A stretch of 64,000 nucleotides of DNA from Planctomycetota bacterium (GCA_016712275.1 JADJRI010000003.1:62001-126000), one strand, 5' to 3'. Positions 37,593 through 48,060 are shown, counted from the stretch's first letter. The notes: generated by a model not told the origin, from the sequence alone. Numbers and translations are program-made.

Positions 37593-38375
37593 ATGCACCC
37601 AAGGATTGACTCACAATTCGCGAAAGAGAGACGGGCGTTCACGCTGATCGAATTGTTGATCGTCATGGCGATCATTGCGCTGTTGCTGTCCATCCTACTG
37701 CCGGCGTTCGCCGGGCGACAAGCGGCCCGCGATCTCAATTGCAAAGCCAATCTGCGCGGTGTCGCCTTTGAGTTTACGCCGTTTGCCGACGGCTCCAACC
37801 CGGTTCACGGCGACAGTGACGCGCTTGGAAACCAGCGATTCTTCATCGAGGACTTTCAAGAATCGATCTACAAAATTGCCGAATTCTGGGGCAGCGGCGA
37901 ACCCGAGCGCGTTCCATTGGACGGCACCTCGACAGCCATGATGTGTCCGAGCGCCAGCGCTTCCCGGCTGGAGCGGCGTGCCGGATTTCCGTGCAGCAGC
38001 GGCGGCATCGGTCCGCAACGAAACGTCAGCATCGGTTTTAACATGCGGCTTCACAAGCGCACGCAGGAAGTCGACGGCGGGCTGTATCTGCAAAACGCAC
38101 GGCTGGGGCCGCATATTCTCGGATTCCCAGATGTTCCGTTGCTCTTCGACGTGGATGGGGCGGCGGCCACGGATTCGGAGCAACTGCCCTTCTATTCCGC
38201 CCCCGCCATCACCAACGACAAGTTCGTGGATGCCTATGAAAACGGCTCCAGATGGTTTCCCTCAAAGCGTCACCGCAACAAGCTCAATGTTGCCTTCGTC
38301 GGCGGCCACGTTCTTTCCTCGAGCGATCCGGTCAATGAGCCGTGGTGGCGATGGAATTATCAGCCGGACTTCTGA
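37593..38375 (+). CDS. Prepilin-type protein with H-X9-DG-like motif
   Basis: 260 residues. The type IV pilin-like leader is ERRAFTLIELLIVMAIIALL, with cleavage expected before Phe and the usual Glu at +5. It is followed by a soluble beta-rich domain with several Cys. Near the end RHRNKLNVAFVGGHV matches the planctomycete prepilin-associated H-X9-DG motif except that DG is GG. Such proteins are very abundant in planctomycetes, and most are not assembled pili. ATG at 37593 gives a short positively charged leader. Confidence 0.85.
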   Translation: MHPRIDSQFAKERRAFTLIELLIVMAIIALLLSILLPAFAGRQAARDLNCKANLRGVAFEFTPFADGSNPVHGDSDALGNQRFFIEDFQESIYKIAEFWGSGEPERVPLDGTSTAMMCPSASASRLERRAGFPCSSGGIGPQRNVSIGFNMRLHKRTQEVDGGLYLQNARLGPHILGFPDVPLLFDVDGAAATDSEQLPFYSAPAITNDKFVDAYENGSRWFPSKRHRNKLNVAFVGGHVLSSSDPVNEPWWRWNYQPDF

Positions 38376-38455
38376 CCCGCCTTCTTCTTGTTACCGAATT
38401 ACTTCTTTCCTTGCAACGCGCAGTACCGCATGCACCCATCGAAAGGGGCTTTGCC

Positions 38456-38977
38456 ATGCTGATTTACCTTGTGCGTCATGCCATCGCAGTCGAGCGCGGC
38501 ACGAACGGCATCGACGATCATGACCGCCCGCTTACGGAAAAGGGAATCGGGAGAATGGCCCAGGGTGTGCGCGGACTGGATGCAATTGGCGTGACACTCG
38601 ACGCCATCTGGACCAGTCCGCTACGGCGCGCCCGGCAAACCGCCGAGATCTTGGAAACGCTTAAGAAATCGAGCCGCATATGTAACGAAGAAGCCGAAGG
38701 CACATCGCGGATTCAAACCGTTGACATTCTCGCGCCCGGCGGCGACGCGATGGCGTTGACGGCCATGATCGAAACGGCTCAGCATGTCAACTCACTGGCA
38801 CTGGTCGGACACGAGCCGGACCTTTCCGAACTGGCCGGCGCAATACTCTTCGAAAAGTCGCAGTCGGCCATCCTTCTTAAGAAGGGGGCGGTCTGCTGCA
38901 TTGAAATTGCCGGCGGCTGTGCAATCTTGCAGTGGGTGTTGCAGCCTCAGGTGCTTCGCATGCTGGCGAACCGGTAA
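38456..38977 (+). CDS. sixA: SixA-type histidine phosphatase
   Basis: 173-residue phosphohistidine phosphatase of the histidine phosphatase superfamily. The RHG-like catalytic motif is MLIYLVRHAIAVERG; the second conserved Arg is in TSPLRRARQTAEIL and the second His in LALVGHEPDLSEL. The start is ATG 38456 with GAAAGGGG upstream; the longer frame overlaps the prepilin gene. Followed by a CHAD-domain gene, the usual partner in polyphosphate-linked clusters, so a role with phosphohistidine or polyphosphate is likely. Confidence 0.88.
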   Translation: MLIYLVRHAIAVERGTNGIDDHDRPLTEKGIGRMAQGVRGLDAIGVTLDAIWTSPLRRARQTAEILETLKKSSRICNEEAEGTSRIQTVDILAPGGDAMALTAMIETAQHVNSLALVGHEPDLSELAGAILFEKSQSAILLKKGAVCCIEIAGGCAILQWVLQPQVLRMLANR

Positions 38978-39248
38978 CCTCGAAAACATGGGGGCTCCGC
39001 CAAACATACCCTTGCCTAAACTGTTAAGATTCAATAGCCATTGCGCGGAATCTCACAGGCCGACTCGCTAATTGCGATGAGACCGAAGCTTATGCGCCTG
39101 CGAATCATCGCGTGTTTCCCTCAAAAAAACAGAACATTGTGATTCATCCATTTCGCAATCTCAAGTATGATCGACGTAGGCAAATGAATTCATTTCATTG
39201 GGTACCGCCTTCGTCGCTGTCTTCGCCGACATTGCGGGAGACGTGAAC

Positions 39249-40190
39249 ATGTCGCCAACGGATGGCCTCATAAAATTCGCAACAAAGCATATCGATCGCA
39301 TGGAGTCCGCCCTCGTTCGCACCATGACTTCGCGTGACGTTGATAGCGTGCATGAATTGCGCGTTTCGTCGAGGCGGCTCAGCGAACCGCTCGCACTCAT
39401 TCGCAAGGCATTTGGACTCAGGAAGTGCCGGTCGCACTGCGATGCGCTACGGGGAATTCGGGATTCGTTGCGCGTTGTTCGCGATATCGACGTGCTGCGT
39501 TTGGCGCTTTCCGTTCATGAGGCGGGAGCGATCAAGCGTCCGACGGACCACATGAAGCTCGTCGGCATACTGGCCATACAACGCGAGAACGAACTGCTCG
39601 CCGCCCGGCAGGCCCTTCACTCGATTCGCGTCAAACGGGTTCGACAGGCGTTGTCCGACCTATGCCAGCATGTATCCAGGCTCGACACGAAGCGTGATCG
39701 CAGCCGGCTGCTTCTGACCGCGCGCCGGCTTTGGGAGCGAAAGGCCGAGGCGCTCCTGGATCGGCCGCCCGCACGCGAGCTGGGTCCCGGCCTCCATAAG
39801 ACCCGCATCCGACTGAAGGCATTTCGTTATTCCACGGAGCTGATGGTTCGCCTCGATGGCGCCGACCGCGAAGATCTCATCCGCAATTGCACCGCGATGC
39901 AGGACGCCTTGGGCCAATGGAATGACCACTTCACTGCGGCGCGCCTGCTCAGCGCGATCGCGCGTGACGAGCTCACCCTTGCGGCCGGCCCGGAATGGTC
40001 CGCATCGGTCCTGGAATACGCGGCCCAACGTGCCCGCGCTATGAACGGCGAATTGGATGGAATCATGCAGACATGGACGCGCCTGCGCAAAATAATTGAG
40101 TTGCAGGTGCTGGGTCGCTTAGAATCGAGGCAAGCGACCGCGTCGCAGGAGATTGTCGCGGATTCCAGACTCACCCTTGAAAGGGTGTAA
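39249..40190 (+). CDS. CHAD-domain protein
   Basis: 313-residue helical protein with the conserved His and basic residues of the CHAD domain: DVDSVHELRVSSRRLSEPLA near the start, RDIDVLRLAL, and in the second half LHKTRIRLKAFRYSTELM and MQDALGQWNDHFTA. CHAD domains bind inorganic polyphosphate through these basic surfaces. ATG at 39249 with GGGAG 8 bases upstream. It sits between sixA and the exopolyphosphatase gene, which fits polyphosphate metabolism or granule association. Confidence 0.9.
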   Translation: MSPTDGLIKFATKHIDRMESALVRTMTSRDVDSVHELRVSSRRLSEPLALIRKAFGLRKCRSHCDALRGIRDSLRVVRDIDVLRLALSVHEAGAIKRPTDHMKLVGILAIQRENELLAARQALHSIRVKRVRQALSDLCQHVSRLDTKRDRSRLLLTARRLWERKAEALLDRPPARELGPGLHKTRIRLKAFRYSTELMVRLDGADREDLIRNCTAMQDALGQWNDHFTAARLLSAIARDELTLAAGPEWSASVLEYAAQRARAMNGELDGIMQTWTRLRKIIELQVLGRLESRQATASQEIVADSRLTLERV

Positions 40191-40215
40191 TCCATCCATC
40201 AGCCGGAATTTTCGC

Positions 40216-41818
40216 ATGGGTGACTTCAATTCAAGCTCTGACGCAATCACCCTCGCCGAGGATCAATCCGACAATGCGCCGGCAGGCAGGGGGGATTCGT
40301 TCGGGGAAGATTCTGAAGCGGATGCGCCCGCTCTTGGTTCGTCGGCGACGAACCCCGTACATTCAAATCGCGACACGGAGCCGATGAAATTCGGCGCCAT
40401 TGATGTCGGAACCAACAGCATTCACCTTGTTATGGCGGAGGTCTCGGCCAAGGGCGATTTCAAGGTGCTCGGCGCCGACAAAGACATGGTGCAGCTGGGC
40501 AAGGGCGGATTTCAGGAGCATCACCTGACGACGGATGCCATGGAAAGCGGCATCGACACGCTCAAGCGATTCGTCAAAATGGCCGAGCTAAAGGGCGTTT
40601 CCAAGATCAAGGCCGTCGCCACGAGTGCCGTCCGCGAGGCATACAACGGCGGAGAATTCGTCGACCGGGTCAGCCGTGAAATCGGACTCGATCTCCGCGT
40701 GATCACCAGCGAGGAAGAGGCCCGGCTTATTTATCTCGGCGTGCGTCACGCGATGGACCTCGGCCGCGCCGACAACCTCATCATCGATATCGGCGGCGGA
40801 AGTGTTGAATTCATCATCGGCATTCGGCTATGCTAAATCTCTCAAGGCGCCGCCGCGCTGCATCGGCAGTTCCGGCGCCATCAAGAGCATCGCCATCATC
40901 TGCGGCAGCCTGCGCGGCGAGGCCTATGATGATGAGACCTCCAAACTGAGATTCACGCACGATGAATTGAAATCGCTCATCGCCCGATTGACGGGCATGA
41001 ACCGTTCGCGGCGGCTGGAGATTGCCGGAATGGATGCCCGGCGCGTCGATGCTTGCCTCCCGGCGGCCACACTGCTGCATCTGGTCATGAAGATCCTGCG
41101 GATTTCGGAGATTGAGTATTGCGATTTCGCGCTGCGCGAGGGCGTCATTGTCGACTACATCGGCAGCCATCGACGCAAGCTACAGGCCCGCGCGACATGG
41201 CCGAACCCGCGCATGCGCAGCGTGATCCAACTGGCCGAGCGATGTAATTTTCGCCGCGAACACGCCGAGCAGGTCTCGCGCCTGGCGCTGCATCTCTTCG
41301 ACATGCTTCAGCCCCTACATCAACTCGACGGCCGATACAAGGAACTGCTTTCCTATGCGGCGCTGCTGCACGATGTCGGATACATGATCAGCCAGAGGGG
41401 CCACCACAAGCACAGTTACTACCTGATACGCAACGGCGAACTCAAAGGTTTCGCCGATCAGGAAATAGAGATCATCGCCAACATCGCCCGCTATCATCGG
41501 AAGGATCGCCCGAAAAAGTTGCACTACAGCTATCAGCAACTGGAGCTGGCGCATCGCAAACCGGTCAAGAAACTGGCGGTGCTGCTGCGACTGGCCAATG
41601 CCCTCGACCGCACCCATTATTCGGTCGTAAAGAACCTGAAATGCCGCATCGAGGCGGAACATGTCATTATTGACGTGTGGACGGCGCACGACGCGGAATT
41701 GGAACTCTACACAACCCGCCGGCACGAGAACCTCTTCAAACGCGAGTTTAACGCAACACTTACGGTCCATCGCGCGGAGGACGATTCACCCTTCGTTTCC
41801 GATTCCGACGAGAATTAG
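40216..41818 (+). CDS. Ppx/GppA exopolyphosphatase-like protein with HD domain (frameshift plus internal deletion)
   Basis: Sugar-kinase/Hsp70-fold phosphatase expected to degrade polyphosphate or pppGpp. MKFGAIDVGTNSIHLVMAEV begins the first lobe, after a 56-residue low-complexity extension if ATG 40216 is used (ATG 40384 is the alternative). IIDIGGGSVEFIIG is the second phosphate loop. The printed frame then stops; the next frame resumes at FGYAKSLKAPPRCIGSSGAI. The stretch normally between them, some 45-55 residues, is absent, so this is more than a single-base error. The C-terminal half has an HD-type domain (LLSYAALLHDVGYMIS; HHKHSYYLIRNGEL). Followed by ppk after 134 bases. Confidence 0.82.
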
Positions 41819-41952
41819 ATCGCTGCGGCAGTCCTTATTTCGATTTCAGTTTGCTACCGCCGCCATTTTAATCGTGCTACCATACTGGTGCGGTTGCACA
41901 TGTGATGCCGGTCGCGAGGATGAATACCCTTTTGGAAGACTGTTAACGTCCC

Positions 41953-44097
41953 ATGGATCTCGTCACCCCTCCCATCGAAGTCGAATCGATCGAAGCTGAA
42001 AGCGGCCCGTCGCGCTATTTCAATCGCGAGCTCGGCTGGCTTAACTTCAACCTGCGCGTTCTGCAGCAGGCGATGGATCTGGATGTGCCATTGCTGGAGC
42101 GCGTGAAATTCCACCAGATTTTCACGACCAATCTCGATGAATTCTTCATGAAGCGGGTGGGCGGCCTCAAGCGGCAGGTCTCGGCGAATGTCAGCGCCCT
42201 TTCATTCGACGGCCGGACGCCCGTGCAGCAGTTGGCTGATATCCGCGCCGCCGTGCTTCCGATGCTGGAAATGCAGGCCAAGAGCATTCAGGATGACATC
42301 AAGCCGTCGCTGGCTCAGCATGGCGCGTATCTTTTGAAATGGCGCGATCTCACCGAGTCCGAGCGTGAATTTGCACAAGGCTACTTTCGCAACAATGTCT
42401 TTCCGGTCCTCACGCCGATGGCCGTCGATCCGGGGCATCCGTTCCCATTCTTGTCCAATCTGTCGCTGTCGCTGGGGGTGAAATTATATCATCCCAAGCA
42501 GGAAGAGCGGCTTTTCGCGCGCGTCAAGGTGCCGAACGTCATCGCAAGCTGGCTCAGGCTCGACCTTCCGGAAAACAAGTCAGCCCATCGTTTTGTCAGC
42601 CTTGTCGAAGTGATTCGGCACAATCTGGGGTCGCTCTTTCCCGGAATGCAGGTGCTCAGCGTCACGCCGTTTCGCGTCACGCGAAACGCCGATGTTGAGC
42701 GCGATGAGGAGGATGCCGAGGATCTGCTCGAACTGGTCGAACAGGAATTGCGCGAGCGCCGATTCGAAAAGATCGTGCGCCTCGGCCACGATCCAAGTGC
42801 CGACCCATGGACACTTCAGTTTCTCATGCGCGAATTGGAACTCACCGAGCAGGATGTCTACGAACTGCCGGCCGGCCTGGAATTCACCACCATCGGCGCG
42901 ATGTATGATCTCGATCTGACCGGCTGCAAGTATCCGGCGTGGACGCCGACGATTCCGCCGCGCCTTTCGGACGATCAGGCCGACATTTTCGGCGTCATTC
43001 GCAACGGCGACCTGGTTGTGCATCATCCCTACGAAAGCTTTGGCGACAGCGTTGAGCGATTCATTCGCGGGGCTGCGGCCGATCCGAAGGTTTTGGCGCT
43101 GAAGATTACGCTTTATCGCATCGGCGACAGCCGTTCGCTCATGGACAGCCTGATACACGCCGCCGAGGAAGGGAAGCAGGTGGTGTGCCTCGTTGAGTTG
43201 ATGGCGCGCTTCGACGAGCAACGGAACATATTCTGGGCCCATCAACTTGAACGGGCGGGCGTTCATGTCGCCTACGGCATCGTCGGCCTGAAGACGCACA
43301 CGAAGCTGGCACTGGTCGTGCGGCAGGAGGGCGAACGGCTTCGCAGCTATGTGCATATCGGCACGGGTAATTACAACATTCAGACCGCTCGCCTCTACAC
43401 CGACATCGGCCTCTTTACCTGTCGCCCGCACATCACCGAAGAAGTGGTTGAGCTGTTTCATTACCTCACCGGCCGATCGCTGAAGGGAAATTACAAGCAC
43501 ATTCTGGTGGGTCCGGTCAATCTTGCGCCGCGTTTCATCGAAATGATCGATCGTGAAATCGCCAATCTGAATATGGGGCTTCCCGCCGGCATCATTGCAA
43601 AAATGAACCAGCTCGAGGATCGCCGGATCATCCGCGCGCTGTACCGCGCATCGCAGGCCGGCGTTCCCATCAAATTGCTCATCCGGGGATTCTGCACCCT
43701 ACGTCCCGGCATTCCGGGTCTCAGTGAGAACATTCAGGTCAGCTCCATCATCGGCCGCTTTCTGGAACATTCGCGCATTTTCTACTTTCGCTCGGGGGCG
43801 GAGCAGGAGATTGACGGCCGGTTCTTCATTGGATCGGCGGACTGGATGTACCGGAACCTGAACAGGCGTGTCGAGATCGTGGCACCCATCGAAGACCTGT
43901 CGTGCCGCCAGCGGCTCTGGCAGATACTTCAGGTCAGCCTTTCGGATCAGCGCCTTGCCTGGGACTTGTGTGCCGACGGCAGTTACGTTCGGCGCACGCC
44001 GACGGACGCGGCCGCGCAGCCCGGCTCCCATGCCGCGCTCATGAACATCGCCCGCGATGCAGCGATCGTTGACACCCAGCGCGAATCCGAAGCCTGA
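41953..44097 (+). CDS. ppk: Polyphosphate kinase 1
   Basis: 714-residue Ppk1 that reversibly makes polyphosphate from ATP. The N-terminal domain has SRYFNRELGWLNFNLRVLQQ and FTTNLDEFFMKRVGGL. The middle has FPVLTPMAVDPGHPFPF. The first PLD-like catalytic domain has the autophosphorylated His region VGLKTHTKLALVVR, followed by HIGTGNYNIQTARLYTDIGL; the second has GSADWMYRNLNRRVE. Frame is intact. Together with SixA, CHAD and Ppx/GppA-HD it makes a complete polyphosphate synthesis, turnover and binding cluster. Confidence 0.95.
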   Translation: MDLVTPPIEVESIEAESGPSRYFNRELGWLNFNLRVLQQAMDLDVPLLERVKFHQIFTTNLDEFFMKRVGGLKRQVSANVSALSFDGRTPVQQLADIRAAVLPMLEMQAKSIQDDIKPSLAQHGAYLLKWRDLTESEREFAQGYFRNNVFPVLTPMAVDPGHPFPFLSNLSLSLGVKLYHPKQEERLFARVKVPNVIASWLRLDLPENKSAHRFVSLVEVIRHNLGSLFPGMQVLSVTPFRVTRNADVERDEEDAEDLLELVEQELRERRFEKIVRLGHDPSADPWTLQFLMRELELTEQDVYELPAGLEFTTIGAMYDLDLTGCKYPAWTPTIPPRLSDDQADIFGVIRNGDLVVHHPYESFGDSVERFIRGAAADPKVLALKITLYRIGDSRSLMDSLIHAAEEGKQVVCLVELMARFDEQRNIFWAHQLERAGVHVAYGIVGLKTHTKLALVVRQEGERLRSYVHIGTGNYNIQTARLYTDIGLFTCRPHITEEVVELFHYLTGRSLKGNYKHILVGPVNLAPRFIEMIDREIANLNMGLPAGIIAKMNQLEDRRIIRALYRASQAGVPIKLLIRGFCTLRPGIPGLSENIQVSSIIGRFLEHSRIFYFRSGAEQEIDGRFFIGSADWMYRNLNRRVEIVAPIEDLSCRQRLWQILQVSLSDQRLAWDLCADGSYVRRTPTDAAAQPGSHAALMNIARDAAIVDTQRESEA

Positions 44098-44347
44098 TTC
44101 TCCCGCCTCGCTTTCGCAAAACCCGGCCCGACTCCATCCTGCTTTCAACGCACCTGCCCAAATCGCGGGTTTTCAGTTCACTCTCCTCAATTCGATCGAT
44201 ACCCAGCCGACTCGCCCGATAACCGAGCACATTTGGCAAACTCTCAAGGATTTCCTCCCGCCGGCGTGCGACGTATTGCACATTTCACCTTGCGCCCCGC
44301 CATTTGAGGCCATCGGCGCGGGACGGATAACTAACGACTCCCGGGGA

Positions 44348-46359
44348 ATGGTCGATTTTGCGGATGCGGCGAATCCCGAAGTTCTGCGGAGAAAACGATT
44401 GATTCAGCGCCAAAAGTATTTGACGCCCTGGCCGAAATCCCGGGCGAGGCCGCTGACGAGGCCCTGCTTGCGGGGCTTCTCGAAGTTGCGCCTGAAACAC
44501 AGGTCGAAATCGTCCGCACGCTCATCCATCGCAACAATGACGCGGGCCTTCAGGGACTGCCTCCGCTCTATTACAAATTGACGCCGCACGCTCAAACGCA
44601 GGTTGTCGCACATGCGGCCCGCATGTTCAGCTCGCTTCGGGCCTGCGTGTGCAGCAGCAACGCCCAAACGCGGCAAAATACACTCGCAATTGTGCGCCGT
44701 AGCTCCAACCCCCGCCTTGCGTATCTCGCCACGCATGCCATTCACGACGGCTCCCAGAAAATCCGGGCTGAGGCGGCTGAAGCGATTCTTGAGATGACCC
44801 AAAAGCATATCGCCGCCCGCGCCGAGACCATCGAGTCGCTTCGTGACACGCTGTGCCACAATCCCGACATCCTGCTCGTGGTGACGGAGGCGCTTCGCGT
44901 TCTGGCCGAGGAGCACAAATACCTGGTCACGGCGCTGCGAGAAGCCCTCGAGCATTACGAAAGCCACCACAGGCCTGAAGTGGTCGAGGCCGCGATGCTG
45001 CTCGCTTCTGATCTCGAATCCAGCTTGTTTGATCAGGCCACGCTCAAGCGCGGCAAGCTCACCCATGCCATGTTCGACATTCTCTCGGGCGATTGCGAGC
45101 CACGATTCGTGCCGTTTCTCTATATCGCCATGTGTCATCCCGAGATGCGCCGCCGGCTGGTGCCGAAGATTTCAGCCTGTCGCGACCGGGCGTTTTTCGC
45201 CGAATTTATCCGCTCCCATTGGATGACCCGCGATCCCAGCATCCGCAAGAACCTGGTCTATATTCGCAGCATCGACTGGCTCGACGACGGCTTCGAAGCC
45301 GCGTTCAATCTGCCGCCCGATGTTGCGACGATGATGCCGGGCTGGCTGCTTTCGCTCGGACTTCCCGCCGGCCAAAAAGTCGCCCTGCTGCTCAATTGTC
45401 TCATCGTCGACAATCCCGCTGCCAATCGTGCCGCAGTGTGGGCACTTGTCGAACTCGACACACCCGCCAGCACGGTGGCCCTCGAAAGCATCGCGGGGCA
45501 CGAAAATCCGAGCCTCGGCCGGATTGCACAGATGGAACTTCAGCGCCGGTCCCGCCTCGGTCGGCAGGTGCAAAAGCGGCCCGAGACGCGCGGCAGACCC
45601 GACGAATGGGTCGCACTGCTCGAGCGCTCCAATCTAAAAGAGGACTTTGAGGAATTCTGGCAGAACTTTGAGCACATCCAGCCGGCCCTGGCCCGCTCAA
45701 CGGGACATTACGCACTCAAGTACATCAGCGGGTTCTCAAATCAACTTCAGAGCAAGCTGCTCTCGCAAAACGCCGCCGATCGATTCCGCGCAATTCGGCT
45801 CGCCCTGACCCTCAACATCGCCCGTCAATTCGAAAGAGATATTTTTGCGTCGGCCAATGACCGAACGCCGGAAATCCGCGCGGAAGCCATGTCAGCGCTC
45901 GGTCAGCTCGGCGGAGAAACCAGCCGCCGCATACTTGAACGCGGGCTCGGCGACGCGATCGATTCCGTTCAGGCCGCCGCTATCAACGCACTGGACGCAA
46001 TGGGATCGAAACGGCGCGACGAGCTCGTTCTGCCGAAGATTGACAGCGACAATGCGGATGTTCGCGCGGCCGCCGTGCGCTGCCTGCTCAAGATGCGCGT
46101 GCCCGCCTCCGCGGCCGCATTGATCCAAATGATGAGCGATCCCCGGTCCGACCACCGCTGCGCCGCACTCTGGATCGTCGATCAACTCAGGCTCGCCACC
46201 ATCGCCCCGCGCGTTCTGAAAATTGCTCAAAACGATCCCGACCCGCGCATCGCCCGCATCGCCATGCACGTGGCCGGCAGACTTCAGCGCGATCCGGCGC
46301 AGTTAAATTCCAAGCCGGAAGAGGCAGGCGCCCTGCCAAGGCAGGAGGTGACGGCGTGA
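44348..46359 (+). CDS. HEAT-repeat protein (N-terminus uncertain)
   Basis: Large helical-repeat protein; recognisable HEAT units are RTPEIRAEAMSALGQLGGE, AIDSVQAAAINALDAMGS and NADVRAAAVRCLLKMRVP near the end, with more diverged units before. The reading frame is open back to 44335 without an ATG. The ATG at 44348 lies in the neighbouring frame (MVDFADAANPEVLRRK) and would need an indel near 44390 to join DSAPKVFDALAEIPGEAAD. TTG 44578 would cut into repeats. Function unknown; it follows ppk and overlaps the next gene by 4 bases (GTGA). Confidence 0.72.
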
Positions 46360-46958
46360 TCACCCTTGCCAACATGCTTGCCCAGTCCCGGGTCGCGGAA
46401 AAGCTTCAGAAGATTCGCGGTGGATTCAATGATCGCCCGACCAATCCCGCCGATCTCACGGGTGTGTTTCTGACGATCCTCATTCCGATTTCGTTTGTTT
46501 TGCTGATTCTTCTGGTTCGAAACCTCATCGCCCGCTACAAGAAGGGACACGGCTCCCCCGCACACCCGATGCGACTGTTCGATACGGTTCTCAAGAAAAT
46601 GGGGATGAAATTCTCTGACCGCTTTCTTCTGCGGGCCCTGGCCCGCTCGTCTCATCTCAACCACCCGACTGTCGTTTTCTTCAGCCGCGAAACTTTCAAA
46701 AGACACGCAACCGCCTGGATTGAGAAACTCAGCATCAAGCCCATTCAACATCATGCGAAAGCCAGAATGTCCGTCATTTCCGAACTTGCGTTCGGACCCG
46801 AGCCTGAACCCATTGTCGAATCCGGTGTCGTCGCCGCCGTCGAAACCGTCAACGAGGCCGTCGAAACCGACGTGACGAGCGATTCGCCATCTTCCGATGC
46901 GATCGGCGACGAAGTCGGTCTTGAAAGCGCCGATACTGAACCAGCAGAAGTGAAATAA
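46356..46958 (+). CDS. Single-pass membrane protein of unknown function
   Basis: 200 residues from GTG 46356, overlapping the HEAT-repeat gene stop, so translation is probably coupled. Residues about 36-55 (GVFLTILIPISFVLLILLVR) are a membrane helix. The following basic stretch (GMKFSDRFLLRALARSSHLN and FFSRETFKRHATAWIEKLSI) is presumably cytosolic. The C-terminal 60 residues are acidic and low-complexity. No family recognised; the HEAT protein is its likely partner. Confidence 0.65.
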   Translation: MITLANMLAQSRVAEKLQKIRGGFNDRPTNPADLTGVFLTILIPISFVLLILLVRNLIARYKKGHGSPAHPMRLFDTVLKKMGMKFSDRFLLRALARSSHLNHPTVVFFSRETFKRHATAWIEKLSIKPIQHHAKARMSVISELAFGPEPEPIVESGVVAAVETVNEAVETDVTSDSPSSDAIGDEVGLESADTEPAEVK

Positions 46959-47018
46959 GACCAGCGCCCTGCAAAGACACGCCCGTTATCAAGCCTATTC
47001 ACGCATTCAAATGTTCGC

Positions 47019-47826
47019 CTACTCGCAGTATTCAGCGTACGTCTTCGCCGTCTCCCAGACGCGAACTCTTTTATTTGAGCGGCGCCGAGCTTCCCGTGGA
47101 GATACCCCCATATTGTCTTGGCAATGTTCTCCACTGATGGATTCACCGACTGAAACTCCCTCACATCCGCATTCAGGTGCTTGTGATCCAGCCGGTCGAT
47201 AACTTCGCGACGAACCACTTCCTCGAATTCGGGCGGCAGAAGCACCGTTCCATCATCTCCCATGGTCTGCCGCCCAATGGTCACCTCGACCTGATAATTG
47301 TGGCCGTGGCCATTCGGATTGTTGCACTTGCCGAAACATGTCTTGTTTTCCGCATCGCTCATGGACGGCACATGCAGGCGATGCGAGGCCGAGAATTCAA
47401 AACACTGTGTCAGTTCCACCATGCCGGGCTCCTTCGACATCACTGCATACGACAGAAACGGCGTTGTCCACAATTGCAACTTTTCCAGCTCGCATCTTTC
47501 CGGTACGCCGTGAACGACGCCTTCCCAGATGCCGCGAACCAACTGCTCGCCGGTCAGCTTCACGCCCACCCGCGAGAGCAGGGTGGCCGTCAACGGAATG
47601 GCTTGATTGCGCAGCAGCTTGTCCAGCTCGACAATGTTGATGAGATAGCCTGTCGCCGGTTCCGGCACGCCCGACACCGTGACCCGCAGCACCAGATAGG
47701 GCGCAATTCCCACTGCGGAGGGCCACCCGCCCCATGAATTCGAAATTGGGTGCGCCCGGCGAACCCATCCTCCCCCCGTGCGGCGAGCGCCCAATCTCGA
47801 TCAATTGAGAATCGAATCTCGCGCAT
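47019..47826 (-). CDS. queD: QueD/6-pyruvoyl-tetrahydropterin synthase-family protein, two-domain (two frameshifts)
   Basis: Tunnelling-fold enzyme family making 6-carboxytetrahydropterin for queuosine. The C-terminal domain is complete: CFEFSASHRLH, catalytic Cys and zinc His in CFGKCNNPNGHGHNYQVEVT, and RLDHKHLN. The N-terminal domain (ISNSWGGWPSAVGIAPYLVL, TGYLINIVELDKLLR) is a second tunnelling-fold copy without the zinc site. Start ATG 47826 (MREIRFSIDRDWALA) is joined by adding one base to a six-base C run at 47772-47777. The end KRVRVWETAKTYAEYCE is recovered by adding one base to TTTT at 47069-47072, with stop 47021-47019. Confidence 0.85.
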
Positions 47827-47977
47827 CAGCCGCACGCAAGGTGCATCATGTTTGGCCGGCTCCCTCATTTCGCCATTGTAGCACCAATTTGCGGATAAAA
47901 CCGGCGCCAAACGTCGCTTCAGAGACACCGGCGAATAGAATAAGAAGTGCTTGATGCGACCGATACAGAAATTGGAT

Positions 47978-48040
47978 ACTGGTACAGTTTGATGTGGCAC
48001 GGCCGCCCCCGGCTGTGGAGCCTCATCAATCTGTACCAGT
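47978..48040. repeat. Long inverted repeat upstream of the thioredoxin-fold gene
   Basis: ACTGGTACAG T TTGATG (47978-47994) pairs with CATCAA T CTGTACCAGT (48024-48040): 16 pairs and one T-T mismatch. The 29-base centre holds a smaller GCCG/CGGC hairpin. It ends 20 bases before the next ATG, so it would lie in the promoter or 5' UTR. Confidence 0.6.
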
Positions 48041-48060
48041 ACCAGTAATTGCAAACCGCG

